62,833 bases of DNA from Lachnospiraceae bacterium (GCA_022791575.1 JAAVZI010000059.1:1-62833), one strand, 5' to 3'; positions 28,687 to 39,009 are shown, counted from the stretch's first letter. Translations and numbers: made by a program. The notes: a model not told the origin generated them from the sequence alone.

Positions 28687-28736
28687 GTATCTGTTGTTAT
28701 CAATCATCAAATATATTAATTAGGAAGGTTGGATAT

Positions 28737-30497
28737 ATGAGTGAACAAGTTACAAAGAGTACAGCTCGTTCAAAGAGAAAAACTGGCAAACTGAGAATAA
28801 GTAAAAAGCAGAAAAAAATATTCCTTATCATCGGCGGCAGTACCGGTGCGGTTCTTCTGCTGATCTATTTTGGTTTTGCTTTTTATTTCAGCAGTCATTT
28901 TTACTTTGGCACAAAGATCAATAACATCAGCTGTAACGGAAAAACGGTGGAAGAAGCCGACAAAGCAGTTCAGCAGTATATGGATAACTATACACTGACC
29001 ATTGAAACCAAAGATTCCAAAACGGAACAGATTAATTCTGAAAAATTTGATCTAAAATCAGAACTTACCTCTAATGTATCGGAATTTAAAGATAAACAAA
29101 GCGGCTTTGCATGGCCATTTGCACTATTCAGGGATTATAACTATACCATTGATTCCAAAACAACTTACAGCAAAGAAAAGCTGAGTCAGCTGATTGACCA
29201 GCTGGCATGTATGCAGGATGCCAATATGAAAGAGCCGGAAAATGCTTCTATTGAGCTAAAAAATAATTCCTTTGAAATCTTAGAAGAAAAGGCCGGTACA
29301 AAGCTGGACAAAGAAAAAGTCCATAACCGGATTCAAGAAGCAGTAAAAAACTATGAACCTTCTGTGAATCTGGAAAAGGAACAATGTTACATAGAGCCTA
29401 TGTATACAAGTAAAAGCGAGCCGGTAGTTGAAGCCTGTGAGCAGTTAAACACGTATGCTTCTTCCAAAATTACCTACAATATTCTGGGTAATACAGAGGT
29501 CATCGACAGTAAGACCATTACGAAATGGCTCAGCTATGATGAAAACTTTGAAGTAAACGTTAGTTCTTCTGCTGTTACTGCATTGGTTAAGAAATGGGGT
29601 TCCTCTTACAATACTGCAGGAAAGCCTCATACATTAACCACTTCTTACGGTACTACGATAACCCTTGAAAAGGGAAATTACGGTTGGAAAATCAATACAG
29701 ACTCTACCAGTTCAGAACTGATTGCAGCGATTAAAGAAGGCAAGGAATCCACGAAAGAACCGGTCTATTCCTCCAAGGGAAATGCAAAAGACAGTTCCAA
29801 AGATTATGGCAATACTTATGTAGAAATCAATCTTGGAACCCAGCATCTATTTTTCTACAAAGATGGTTCCCTTGTTGTAGAAAGTGATTTCGTATCTGGT
29901 AAAGTAACAAATGGAAATGCTACTCCTATTGGAATCTATGGACTGACCTACAAACAAAGTCCTGCTGTATTACGAGGACCTGGTTATGCTTCTCCTGTAA
30001 AATACTGGATGCCGTTTAATGGCGGAGTTGGCATGCACGATGCATCCTGGAGAAATAAATTTGGCGGAAATATATTCTATGGTAATGGCTCTCATGGATG
30101 TATCAATCTTCCTACTGCTGCTGCCAAAACCATTTATGAAAATATTACTCAGGGCTGTGCGGTCATAGTATATGACGAAAAAATCCAAAATAAGCCTCTG
30201 GAAGAAATACCTCTGTCCGATGCCGAAGCAAACGCTGCTGCCCAGGAATCAGACGCTAATTCCGCCTCCCAGGCTGGCATTGATAATACAACACCGGAAG
30301 TTCCGATTGATAATACGAACAATGATGATCAATCTACAGTACCGATTCAAACCCCCGTACCGACTCCACCGCCCACCCCGGTTCCGACGCCATCACCGAC
30401 ACCAGCGCCTACTTCGACGCCGACGCCGAAACCAACACCGACTCCGACACCATCTCCAACACCGAAACCGTCGACGTCGCCAACACCAGTTAGTTAA
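28737..30497 (+). CDS. membrane-anchored L,D-transpeptidase (YkuD)
   Basis: A 586-aa protein: a basic cytosolic N-terminus, one membrane anchor (about 30-52), a PG-binding PG4-type region (about 60-340) and a YkuD catalytic domain (about 360-480) with the intact SHGC motif at residues 452-455 (Cys455 nucleophile, His453). The tail from about residue 510 is Pro/Thr/Ser-rich (PTPTPSPTP units). It forms 3-3 cross-links in peptidoglycan, acting outside the membrane. Contrast the lipoprotein at 39868, which has lost the active site. Confidence 0.92.
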   Translation: MSEQVTKSTARSKRKTGKLRISKKQKKIFLIIGGSTGAVLLLIYFGFAFYFSSHFYFGTKINNISCNGKTVEEADKAVQQYMDNYTLTIETKDSKTEQINSEKFDLKSELTSNVSEFKDKQSGFAWPFALFRDYNYTIDSKTTYSKEKLSQLIDQLACMQDANMKEPENASIELKNNSFEILEEKAGTKLDKEKVHNRIQEAVKNYEPSVNLEKEQCYIEPMYTSKSEPVVEACEQLNTYASSKITYNILGNTEVIDSKTITKWLSYDENFEVNVSSSAVTALVKKWGSSYNTAGKPHTLTTSYGTTITLEKGNYGWKINTDSTSSELIAAIKEGKESTKEPVYSSKGNAKDSSKDYGNTYVEINLGTQHLFFYKDGSLVVESDFVSGKVTNGNATPIGIYGLTYKQSPAVLRGPGYASPVKYWMPFNGGVGMHDASWRNKFGGNIFYGNGSHGCINLPTAAAKTIYENITQGCAVIVYDEKIQNKPLEEIPLSDAEANAAAQESDANSASQAGIDNTTPEVPIDNTNNDDQSTVPIQTPVPTPPPTPVPTPSPTPAPTSTPTPKPTPTPTPSPTPKPSTSPTPVS

Positions 30498-30508
30498 TTA
30501 CAAAATGC

Positions 30509-30555
30509 AAAAAGAGCAGATTACCCAAATCAAATGGGAACCTGCTCTTTTATTT
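30509..30555. terminator. bidirectional terminator
   Basis: AAAAAGAGCAG (30509-30519) pairs with CTGCTCTTTT (30542-30551), followed by more T. It serves the L,D-transpeptidase gene and lies within the last codons of the converging minus-strand gene. Confidence 0.75.
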
Positions 30556-31201
30556 CAATTGTATGTTTTGTCTGCTTTACATATGTAACGCCATTTCCCT
30601 TATTGGGATTATTAAAAGAATATATTACATCTATAAGAAACAGGATTGTCAGAACCAGTAATAGAAACCATTTGACCTTATCTGCAATCTTCTTGTATAG
30701 TTCTTCCAGCATAGGTGCCAGAAGATACAAGACAATACAGCCTCCCAGTCCGAAGAAAATCAATCCCTCCATATAGATTCTTCCATTGAGGTTCATAAAA
30801 TCCTTGCTGTAATCCCAAAAGCGTATTCCCTTTATTTTCTCCAGAACATAACTAGTACTGTATTCAACGACCGCTGAGATTACTATAATAGATACAAACA
30901 CCCGTAACGGCCGATCGACCCAACGCCACAAAAGTGCTGCGATTAACACAGCGCCTGTGCCGTATATTGGAACCCAGGGGCCATGCAATGCTCCGCGGTT
31001 CACCAGTTCTCCTCTGGAAAACCAGTGATAAGCCACCTCCCATAGCCACCCTCCAACCGAAAATGTAAAAAACAGCATCCACAAGGAGGTGAATGTATAT
31101 TTTTTATGATAATCAAAGTTCCATATAACTTCCCGTTCTCCCTCTTCTGTCACATAACGATCCAAAAATTTATCTTCTGGATATTTATCCACACTGTTCA
31201 T
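30530..31201 (-). CDS. putative ABC-transporter type IV / CmpB-like membrane protein (PF06541)
   Basis: A 223-aa protein with a cytosolic N-terminus (about 35 residues) and five or so membrane helices. It matches PF06541 by GALHGPWVPIYG, EYSTSYVLEKIKGIRFWDYS and GRIYMEGLIFFGLGG. The family is named after putative ABC permeases but no ATPase is adjacent; the role is unknown. It converges with the L,D-transpeptidase gene and shares its terminator. Confidence 0.8.
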   Translation of the reverse strand: MNSVDKYPEDKFLDRYVTEEGEREVIWNFDYHKKYTFTSLWMLFFTFSVGGWLWEVAYHWFSRGELVNRGALHGPWVPIYGTGAVLIAALLWRWVDRPLRVFVSIIVISAVVEYSTSYVLEKIKGIRFWDYSKDFMNLNGRIYMEGLIFFGLGGCIVLYLLAPMLEELYKKIADKVKWFLLLVLTILFLIDVIYSFNNPNKGNGVTYVKQTKHTIEIKEQVPI

Positions 31202-31278
31202 ATAACCACCTTTTCTTTATATTTAGGAACTGTAGGAAAATACTGAGGCAGATTGCACAGAATATTTTCTATAGCTCC

Positions 31279-32469
31279 TTACTTGCTGAAATTCACTATA
31301 ATTTCCATGATTTCACTGTCCGTTCCTACCCGCATATCAGGGCCATACACACCAATTCCAGATGTTACTATATTGTACATATCATCTTTTTTCAAAATCC
31401 CCCAGGCATTTTCCCATAGGATGCTGCAAGCAATATTCAAAGGAAAGAACTGTCCTGCATGTGTATGTCCGCAGAATTGTATATCAGCCCCTGCTTGAGC
31501 AGTCTCATCAATTTCCAGAGGCTCATGATCTATGACAAAAATAGCTTTTTCTTTATCCAGATCCTTTAGAAGCTGCTTCACTGTCTTTCGTTTATTCAGG
31601 CCGTCACCACTCTTCTGCGCATCCAGTCTTCCTACCAGATAAAAGCGGTCATCTACACAAATACTGCTGTCTTCTAACACTGTAATTCCAGCCTTTTTAA
31701 GAAATTCATCCTCTCGTTCGTCACGCAATGCCGTATCTCTTCCATGTACGGAGAAACCACAAAACAGCTTTTCATTAATATCATGATTGCCATATACCGC
31801 ATAGGTACCAAAGGTACTATCCAATTTCTTCAATTCTTGAAGAATCTCATCTGGATGCTCAATGGCATCATAACTATTATCAAATATATCTCCGGCAATA
31901 ATAATCAAGTCTGGATTACAGGAATTCACTTTTGCTACCATATCTCTGATATTCCCTAAACCAATACTGTAACCCATATGAAGATCTGCAATCAAAACAA
32001 CCTTCATCTTTTCCATTCCCGGCACTTTCTTATTCACGTTAATCTCATGCCGATTCAGATGAATCTGATTAGCATGGTGCATACCATAGATACTGACAGA
32101 TAATACCAGCCCGAAAAATACAGCTCCTATGCCAATTGACCAGTTTCTCAATACTTTCGGAGTCCTTGGTGCTCTTTTAAAATATTTCAGTATTAGAAGA
32201 ATCAAATCAATGATTACAGAAAATATACAATAATAGATTAGAACACCCAGCCAGCAATTATTAAATCTCTGCATAGCTGCCTGCACAGAACCAGGCTTCA
32301 TAAAATATGCTGCTGGTCCTGGAAGTACTATTAATACATACAATATAACTAAACAAATCTTTCCTACTTTATGAAATCTGCTCTTAAGCCACAGACGCAT
32401 CCATCGCCAGCTTGAAAATAATAAATACAGATTAATCAATATATATCCTATAATTACCAGAATAATCAT
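31279..32469 (-). CDS. membrane-associated metallophosphoesterase
   Basis: A 396-aa protein with four or five N-terminal membrane helices (residues 1-140) and a calcineurin-like phosphoesterase domain (about 150-396). The metal-binding motifs are DLHMG (near 165), GDIFDN (near 195), GNHD (near 230) and GHTHAGQ (near 337). It resembles YkuE/YaeI-type enzymes. The substrate is unknown and the active domain probably faces outward or the cytosol beside the membrane. Confidence 0.88.
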   Translation of the reverse strand: MIILVIIGYILINLYLLFSSWRWMRLWLKSRFHKVGKICLVILYVLIVLPGPAAYFMKPGSVQAAMQRFNNCWLGVLIYYCIFSVIIDLILLILKYFKRAPRTPKVLRNWSIGIGAVFFGLVLSVSIYGMHHANQIHLNRHEINVNKKVPGMEKMKVVLIADLHMGYSIGLGNIRDMVAKVNSCNPDLIIIAGDIFDNSYDAIEHPDEILQELKKLDSTFGTYAVYGNHDINEKLFCGFSVHGRDTALRDEREDEFLKKAGITVLEDSSICVDDRFYLVGRLDAQKSGDGLNKRKTVKQLLKDLDKEKAIFVIDHEPLEIDETAQAGADIQFCGHTHAGQFFPLNIACSILWENAWGILKKDDMYNIVTSGIGVYGPDMRVGTDSEIMEIIVNFSK

Positions 32470-32513
32470 TACAGCTCTACTCCTTATATTACTACCTATG
32501 TCTGTATCTTCTA

Positions 32514-33410
32514 TTACTCAATCAGATAGGGATCGTTGCAGAGTTCATAATATTCCATCTCCTCTTCTATCGCATTCTTCCTCAATACTGCATATAACTC
32601 AGCCCTGACAGCCATACGATATCCAAAACTCCAAAACAAAGCACTGATACCAATTGTAAATATCCCCATCAATCCCCAACCTATAAAGCTTAAATCCAGC
32701 AGAAAACAGTTCCACTTCTGTCCCTTCATCATCTGCCGGGATAAAGCAAAAGCGGCCTTCCCATCTATTTTAGGATTTTCCGCCAACAGAAAAGGAACCA
32801 TCGAATATTCATAAGATTTCACCATGCCGCCGACAATGGTCAAAGACCATAACAGAATATAGATGGTATACCGAAACATAACCCAGATCGGATTCTTTAA
32901 GATTCCATACCGGAATAGAAAAAAAATTCGAAATAAATGGGTATTTTGATATCTTCGATTCTCCAGAAAAAAACGGGCTTCCCCTATCATTAGGACGTTG
33001 ACTACAAATACGGTCATAAAGGTACAGCCTGCCAGAATACTTAGAATCATAACTTCTACACTTGTTCCGCTGCTTCCCATATTATGAAACATACGAAGTG
33101 CCATGCAGATAAAACTTCCGGCAGAGGAGATTACAGAAATCAGAAGAGTCCCTATATAAGCGGCCGTCATACGCTTCTTCACATCCGCTTTTATCCATCT
33201 TTCATGTTCTTTTTCCAGCAGCTTTTCCACTTCCTGAACACTCTCTATATGTATTCTGTCTGCAGCATTATGAAAAATCTGCAGAGTTTCTATATTGATC
33301 GGATACTTCCCAACCAACACCGCCATAACCAGACAGACCGTAATACAATTCCAATAATTCCTAATGTTTTTCTTCCTTGCCTCACATTTTAGTTCTTTTC
33401 TTGTCCACAT
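32514..33410 (-). CDS. DUF975 membrane protein
   Basis: The ATG at 33410 (MWTRKELKCEARKK) follows GGAG at a good distance and matches the family's usual start; a GTG at 33440 would add ten residues without a site. The 298-aa protein has about five to six membrane segments. The family marker is the W(T)RKELK...A opening and the KIDGKAAFALSRQMMKGQKWNCFLLDLSFIGW segment (near 200-235). The function is unknown. Confidence 0.8.
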   Translation of the reverse strand: MWTRKELKCEARKKNIRNYWNCITVCLVMAVLVGKYPINIETLQIFHNAADRIHIESVQEVEKLLEKEHERWIKADVKKRMTAAYIGTLLISVISSAGSFICMALRMFHNMGSSGTSVEVMILSILAGCTFMTVFVVNVLMIGEARFFLENRRYQNTHLFRIFFLFRYGILKNPIWVMFRYTIYILLWSLTIVGGMVKSYEYSMVPFLLAENPKIDGKAAFALSRQMMKGQKWNCFLLDLSFIGWGLMGIFTIGISALFWSFGYRMAVRAELYAVLRKNAIEEEMEYYELCNDPYLIE

Positions 33411-33564
33411 TCTGGTTGTCTCCGTATTTTTTGTGTTCACAGATTGTCAGTGTACCTATTCTATTTTACTAAAACTCCTGGCCCGTAGCAAGTATAATTT
33501 TGTGATTTGCTGTCAATTGCTGTCATTTCAATCTGAAATCCCCCATTCCCGCGCGTTTGGACCA

Positions 33565-35928
33565 CTAAGGTAAGTATTTCCAGAACTCCCTAATTATGTT
33601 TTTTACTTGACTTCTGCCGCATACCTGAAGCTGCTGCCACTCTCTTGGGTACAGATTCTGATATTCTCGGCCTAACAGCCGATCTTCTAACAGCAGAACC
33701 ACTCCCTGGTCCTCTTCTGTACGAATCACACGGCCAGCAGCCTGAAGTACTTTATTAAATCCCGGATAACGGTACGCATAATCAAATCCAGCCCCCTCAT
33801 TCCGTTCAAAATATTCCTGCAGAAGTTCTCTCTCTGTTCCAATCTGCGGCATTCCTGTCCCTACAATAATCGCCCCGATCAACCGGTCTTCTTTTAAATC
33901 AATTCCCTCACTAAAGATTCCCCCCAGAACGCAGAACGCAGCCAGACTGCCTGACTGTTCCTTATGAAATTCCTGCAGAAAAGCTTCTCTCTGCGTCTCA
34001 GTCATATGATTTTCCTGTATAATAGTCCGAACACCAGTTCCTCTGCTAAGAAAAGTCTCATACACCGCCTGCATATATACATACGAGGGCAGAAACACCA
34101 TATAATTGCCGCTTTTTGCTTCAATCATTGATTCAATATAGTCCGCAATCTTCCCATATTCTCTCTCATTGCGCCTTGCATAACGGCTGCTGACATCCTT
34201 TCCGATGACTAGAAGCCGCTTGTCCTCCTCAAAAGGAGACTCGGCATACATGGCATAATCTTCTGTATTGCCGCTTAAAAGTTTCATATAATAAGAAACC
34301 GGCAGCAGAGTCGCTGAAAAAAATACTGCTGCCCTGCCTTTATCCAAAAACACGTTCAGATTCCCTGAAGGATTGACACAGAACAGCTTTACCTTAAAAC
34401 GTCCTTGTGTATATTCCCGATATATCACATAATTTTCATCGATTCCATCATAGATATTCAGAAAATGACGAATCTGGAAATAAAATTCCAGCATGATTTT
34501 CTTCATATTCTCATCTGATTCTTCTTCCAAAAAGTTGTCAATCTCAACAAACAGCTGTGTCAACAGTACTGCCAGTTCTCCAATTTCTGACAGCGACATA
34601 TACTCGTAATGTTCGCACTCCCTTTTCCATTCCAACATCTTTTTATTGCATTTGCCCAGCAATTTCTCGAGCTTCGGACTATAAAACTTTACCTTTTTTC
34701 TGATTTCCAGAATATCTTCCTTATACAATTCAGCACTATACATATCTCGTCCCCGCTCTACCAGATTATGTGCCTCATCAATCAGAAAAATATACTCTTC
34801 CTTAGCCCCTTCGCCAAAGAAGCGTTTTAAACACACATCATAATCAAATACATAATTATAATCACAGATAATGGCATCTACCCAGGTAGACGCATCTAAC
34901 GAAAGTTCGAAAGGACAAACTCGATAATTTCTGGCATAATCCTCAATTACATTGGCTGTAATCAGATTCTCTTTCTGCAATATGTCATAAACACATTGAT
35001 TCACCCGATCATAATGTCCCCTGGCATAAGGGCATGCATCGGGATTGCAGACCGTCTCTTCACAAAAACAGATTTTTTCTTTGGCCGTCAGTACAATCGA
35101 CTTAAATTGTAGATTCTGACCAGTCAGAATTTGAAAAGTCTCCAAAGCAACTGTCCTTGTAATCGTTTTAGCTGTCAAATAGAAAATTTTATCTGCCATT
35201 TTCTGACCCACTGCCTGAACAGCCGGATAAATTACAGATATCGTCTTACCAGCCCCAGTAGATGCCTGAATAAAAAGTCTTTTTTTCTGCTCAATTGTCC
35301 GATATACGCCGCCTACCAGCCCCTTTTGCTGGTTTCGATATACAAACGGAAAATGAATACCTGCAATCGATTCGGTCCGAATTCGTCTCCACTCCGCCTG
35401 AAAACGGGCCCATTTCTCATATTCGGCAATTACCTCTAAAAACCACTGTTCGAGTTCTTCTTTTTTATATTCCTGATAGAAATAACGGATCTCTTCAGTC
35501 TCGATCTGTACATAAGTCATACGAACAGTAATTTCCTTCAATTGGTTCTGTATTGCATAAATACAGGCATAGCATTTGGCCTGAGCCAAATGGAGGGGTA
35601 CAGCAGCTCTCATTAGTGTAAGATCTTTGTAGACAGCCTTAATCTCATCTACAACGATTCTCTTTTCTTCTTTGAGAATACCATCAGCCCTGCCTTCTAT
35701 TACGATGCAGAACGGTTCTCGTTCAATCAGGTATTTCAGAGACACTTCTGCTTCATAATTCGAACCCATTCTGCCCTGCAGCTTTCTGTGAATCCGGCTT
35801 CCTTTCTGCATAGCTTCCCGGTCAGCACCGCTGCTTCTATTATCCAAATCACCGCTTCGAAGAATAAATTCAACCAGGTTTCGAACCGATATGCGGATAT
35901 TCATTTTTTCTTTTTTCTGTTCTGACAT
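33565..35928 (-). CDS. DinG/XPD-type ATP-dependent DNA helicase
   Basis: A 787-aa superfamily 2 helicase. An N-terminal segment (about 1-190) resembles a PD-(D/E)xK-type domain (VIEGRADGI near 77, VVDEIKAVY near 92). Walker A (STGAGKT) is near residue 240, the Fe-S cluster Cys set CFCEE-VC-PDACPY near 300, DEAH (LIDEAHNL) near 385, and the C-terminal helicase domain carries VGTGMPQIGTEREL and RVIRTEEDQG. It probably unwinds damaged or blocked DNA. It is the third gene behind the LexA-box promoter at 38052, with 37 bp to the previous gene. Confidence 0.9.
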   Translation of the reverse strand: MSEQKKEKMNIRISVRNLVEFILRSGDLDNRSSGADREAMQKGSRIHRKLQGRMGSNYEAEVSLKYLIEREPFCIVIEGRADGILKEEKRIVVDEIKAVYKDLTLMRAAVPLHLAQAKCYACIYAIQNQLKEITVRMTYVQIETEEIRYFYQEYKKEELEQWFLEVIAEYEKWARFQAEWRRIRTESIAGIHFPFVYRNQQKGLVGGVYRTIEQKKRLFIQASTGAGKTISVIYPAVQAVGQKMADKIFYLTAKTITRTVALETFQILTGQNLQFKSIVLTAKEKICFCEETVCNPDACPYARGHYDRVNQCVYDILQKENLITANVIEDYARNYRVCPFELSLDASTWVDAIICDYNYVFDYDVCLKRFFGEGAKEEYIFLIDEAHNLVERGRDMYSAELYKEDILEIRKKVKFYSPKLEKLLGKCNKKMLEWKRECEHYEYMSLSEIGELAVLLTQLFVEIDNFLEEESDENMKKIMLEFYFQIRHFLNIYDGIDENYVIYREYTQGRFKVKLFCVNPSGNLNVFLDKGRAAVFFSATLLPVSYYMKLLSGNTEDYAMYAESPFEEDKRLLVIGKDVSSRYARRNEREYGKIADYIESMIEAKSGNYMVFLPSYVYMQAVYETFLSRGTGVRTIIQENHMTETQREAFLQEFHKEQSGSLAAFCVLGGIFSEGIDLKEDRLIGAIIVGTGMPQIGTERELLQEYFERNEGAGFDYAYRYPGFNKVLQAAGRVIRTEEDQGVVLLLEDRLLGREYQNLYPREWQQLQVCGRSQVKNIIREFWKYLP

Positions 35929-35965
35929 CGCGGCCTCGTCTTTCTAAAATCTTCGCTGCAGCGTT

Positions 35966-36718
35966 TCAGGGTAGATCTCCCCTGAAACGCAGAGGGAAGT
36001 TCTGTCTCTGAAGAATGGTATTCTTTCTTGCCTCAATTGATATGGATTCACAGAAACGCCGCCACATATTCCGATATTCTTCATCCGATTCCGTTCTTCT
36101 GCTTCGAATCAATCCTTTGACTGACGTCTCATCTGTCACCAGCCACTCCCCTAATGACGGATGAATGACTGCTTTTTTCCGTGATTCATCATGAATCACC
36201 CAATTTTCCGCCGGCAGCCGGTCTGCAAAATGATCGGCTAATAATTCAAGTACATAATTCTTCGCATTGATCTTCGCATATAAGATCCCACTCTCCAGCT
36301 GTTCAAAACGGACAAATCCCAGATAATGATGGGCTTCATTATAAGCAGCAAGACCTATTTCCATTACCCGCTGAATGGAAGGCTCCGTAAGATGGTTTTT
36401 TAATCCAAATCCAAACTTATGTTCGATTCCATATCGCACCATCTGATAAACAGCATTAGCTTTATCTTCCTGCCAGGACCACAGGGCATAGCAGATCCAT
36501 TCATAAGTTTCCTCCCCAAATCTGGTCTTAATGCTACGCGCTACTTTCTGACCCAGTACAAGGCTGTTATCAATGGTTTTATATTCCATAAAGAGTTCAT
36601 AATTACCGATTCCGCCTGTTTTTAAGAATACTTCCTGCCGGTTATACCTACCGGCCCATGCCTCATAGATCCCGCTGAAAATGCCGCTGATGCTGTCTTC
36701 GCATAGAAATGTATACAT
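35966..36718 (-). CDS. TIGR03915 family putative DNA repair protein (DUF4130)
   Basis: A 250-aa protein matching the TIGR03915/DUF4130 family: MYTFLCEDSISGIFSGIYEAW start, HHYLGFVRFEQL near residue 117 and YAKINAKNYVLELLADHFADR near 137. The family is nearly always encoded next to the radical-SAM protein TIGR03916, as here (33 bp apart), and the pair is thought to repair or modify DNA. The reaction has not been established to my knowledge. AAAGGAG precedes the ATG. Confidence 0.9.
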   Translation of the reverse strand: MYTFLCEDSISGIFSGIYEAWAGRYNRQEVFLKTGGIGNYELFMEYKTIDNSLVLGQKVARSIKTRFGEETYEWICYALWSWQEDKANAVYQMVRYGIEHKFGFGLKNHLTEPSIQRVMEIGLAAYNEAHHYLGFVRFEQLESGILYAKINAKNYVLELLADHFADRLPAENWVIHDESRKKAVIHPSLGEWLVTDETSVKGLIRSRRTESDEEYRNMWRRFCESISIEARKNTILQRQNFPLRFRGDLP

Positions 36719-36751
36719 ACTTCGGTTTCTCCTTTCACATTATCAGATGTT

Positions 36752-38032
36752 TTAAAAAAAGGATAGCTGTCGGTATTGAATTTCCTCTTTTGCACAAGGC
36801 ACCCTCCGGTCATTGTCCAGAAGATTACGCACAATATAATCTTCTTCCATTCGGACCGGATACATCATACGTCCGCTGCAGGTTATAAAATATAACGCCC
36901 TCTTTAGCACCACGCCCATTTTCTTCAAATCTTCAAATTGTATCGTACCTAATCTGCGGGCTTTGACAATCCTTTTAGCAGACTTGACTCCAATACCAGG
37001 AACCCGTAGGAGTACTGCATAGTCTGCCCGATTAATCTCAACCGGAAACTGCTCTAAGTGGCCGACAGCCCAGTCGCACTTTGGATCTAAAAATGGATTG
37101 AAATTCGGACGGTTCTCTGATAATAGTTCCGAAGCTTGGAAATGATAAAAGCGCATCAGCCAGTCTGCCTGATAAAGCCTGTGTTCTCTCCAAAGCGGCG
37201 GGCCGTCCGCTGTGACCGGCAGACATGCCTCATCACGGTTCACATTTACAAATGCAGAGTAGAACACACGTTTTAGTCCAAACTTCTGATAAAGATTCTC
37301 TGCTACAGATATAATCTGATAATCTGCTTCCTGGGTTGCACCGATAATCATCTGGGTAGACTGGCCAGCAGGTACAAATTTGGGTGCATGCTGATAAAGC
37401 ATAAGTTCCTCTTTATTCCGATTCCGGTGAAGCTGAATCTGACGCATAGGCTTTAGAATGGTCTGACGACTCTTATGAGGCGCCAGTTTCTTAAGACCAT
37501 CGGCTGTAGGAAGTTCTAAATTCACACTCATACGATCAGCCAGGAATCCCGCCGCATCGACAATCGCCGGATCTGCTCCCGGGATAGCCTTTAGATGAAT
37601 ATAGCCGCGAAATCCATATTCCATCCGTAGTTTTCTAACTGTCTCATACATAAGCTCCATCGTTACTGTTGGTGTCTTCACAATGCCGGAGCTTAAGAAT
37701 AAGCCTTCGATATAATTGCGGCGATAAAACTCCATCGTCAGCGTACAGATCTCTTCTGGAGTGAAAATCGCTCTCTTGATATCATTAGAAGACCGGTTCA
37801 GACAGTACTTGCAGTCAAATACACAGTGATTGGTCATAAGAATCTTAAGCAGGGAAATACATCTGCCATCCGCCGAAAAAGAATGACAGATTCCAGGCGC
37901 CACACAGTTCCCCATATGAACTCCGTCACCGTTCCGGTCGGTGCCGCTGGAAGTGCAGGCAACATCATATTTGGCAGCATCTGATAGAATCTCTAATTTT
38001 CCGGCCAGGGAATCCTGTGCTTCTAATAACAT
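36752..38032 (-). CDS. TIGR03916 putative DNA modification/repair radical SAM protein
   Basis: The start at 38032 (MLLEAQDSLAGKLEIL) follows GGAGGCG; the longer frame to 38122 runs across the promoter. 426 aa. The radical SAM cluster motif CVFDCKYC (CxxxCxxC) lies near residue 82, and a helix-hairpin-helix LLRVPGIGVKSAKRIV (near 325) suggests DNA binding. It pairs with TIGR03915 downstream and the Fe-S helicase, making a three-gene repair operon. The substrate lesion is unknown. Confidence 0.92.
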   Translation of the reverse strand: MLLEAQDSLAGKLEILSDAAKYDVACTSSGTDRNGDGVHMGNCVAPGICHSFSADGRCISLLKILMTNHCVFDCKYCLNRSSNDIKRAIFTPEEICTLTMEFYRRNYIEGLFLSSGIVKTPTVTMELMYETVRKLRMEYGFRGYIHLKAIPGADPAIVDAAGFLADRMSVNLELPTADGLKKLAPHKSRQTILKPMRQIQLHRNRNKEELMLYQHAPKFVPAGQSTQMIIGATQEADYQIISVAENLYQKFGLKRVFYSAFVNVNRDEACLPVTADGPPLWREHRLYQADWLMRFYHFQASELLSENRPNFNPFLDPKCDWAVGHLEQFPVEINRADYAVLLRVPGIGVKSAKRIVKARRLGTIQFEDLKKMGVVLKRALYFITCSGRMMYPVRMEEDYIVRNLLDNDRRVPCAKEEIQYRQLSFF

Positions 38033-38051
38033 AATAAACGCCTCCGTGTTA

Positions 38052-38120
38052 GAACATTTGTTTGCATCTATCTTATCACAGAGGCCGTTCGCTGTCAATA
38101 TTTTTTTCGAACATTCGTTC
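38052..38120 (-). promoter_or_regulatory. promoter flanked by two LexA (SOS) boxes
   Basis: On the minus strand TTGACA (38098-38093), a 17-bp spacer and TAAGAT (38075-38070) form a promoter. GAACATTCGTTC (38109-38120), with C on its 5' side, matches the Gram-positive SOS box CGAAC-N4-GTTC; GAACATTTGTTT (38052-38063) is a one-mismatch second copy at the predicted start site. The boxes bracket the core promoter, as expected for LexA repression of the repair operon downstream. Confidence 0.75.
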
Positions 38121-38154
38121 ATATATTTATAAGTGTTCTTACCAACTGGTCATA

Positions 38155-39009
38155 TCAGTTCCGCAGCCTTTCAATCTCTTCTTTATAGGGAGCCTGTTTC
38201 TTATCATTGCCCGGCACTTCTATATAAGGTGTTTCTAATATCTTAGGAATTTCTGTAAATAAAGGATGATGCACGATTTTATATAATGCTTCAAAACCAA
38301 TCTCACCTTTTCCTAGATTTTCGTGGCGGTCCTTATGGGAGCCGCAGATATTCTTACTGTCATTGATATGAAATACTTGTATCTGATCTTTTCCCAGAAT
38401 TCGGTCAAATTCCTCAATGACTCCATCAAAGTCATGAATGATATCGTATCCTGCATCGTGTACATGGCAGGTATCAAAGCAGACCCGCAGACGATCATTG
38501 CAGTGGACTCCATCATAAATTCTCGCCAATTCTTCAAAATTCCGGCCGATTTCATCTCCTTTACCGGCCATAGTCTCCAGTGCAATCAAACATTTGTTCT
38601 CTTCAGATAACACTTCGTTGAGGCCTTTGATAATCTGAGCCGTTCCAATATCAACACCTGCTTTTACATGCGAACCTGGATGCAATACCAGAATCCGGCT
38701 GCCCATGGCTTCTGTCCGCTCCAGTTCCAGCTTCAGAAAGTCAACCGCCAGTTGAAATGTCTCTGGTTTTACTGTATTAGCCAAATTAATAATATAGGGA
38801 GCATGGACAACAAATTCCTCAATCCCATGTTCCTTCATATATTTCCAAGCATTTTCAATATTTAAGTCCTTAATCTCCTTACGCCGGGTATTCTGAGGTG
38901 CTCCCGTATAGACCATAAATGTATTCGCGCCATAAGAAACTGCCTCCTTGGCTGAACCCAGCATCATTTCCTTACCATTCATCCCTACATGAGAACCAAT
39001 CTTAAGCAT
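38155..39009 (-). CDS. nfo: endonuclease IV
   Basis: The start at 39009 ([12 protein letters not shown]) follows GAGAGG and overlaps the mrp stop by 8 bp. The 284-aa TIM-barrel AP endonuclease shows the family's metal-binding set: VHAPYIINL near residue 57, LVLHPGSH near 104, ALETMAGKG near 140, [10 protein letters not shown] near 175 and HINDSK near 212. It cuts DNA at abasic sites in base excision repair. It lies upstream of the LexA-controlled operon but has no SOS box of its own that I can see. Confidence 0.95.
   Translation of the reverse strand: MLKIGSHVGMNGKEMMLGSAKEAVSYGANTFMVYTGAPQNTRRKEIKDLNIENAWKYMKEHGIEEFVVHAPYIINLANTVKPETFQLAVDFLKLELERTEAMGSRILVLHPGSHVKAGVDIGTAQIIKGLNEVLSEENKCLIALETMAGKGDEIGRNFEELARIYDGVHCNDRLRVCFDTCHVHDAGYDIIHDFDGVIEEFDRILGKDQIQVFHINDSKNICGSHKDRHENLGKGEIGFEALYKIVHHPLFTEIPKILETPYIEVPGNDKKQAPYKEEIERLRN

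Noticed and set aside
30340-30500. Repetitive CCGACACCG-type sequence
   Set aside because: It encodes the Pro/Thr tail of the L,D-transpeptidase and is in frame throughout.
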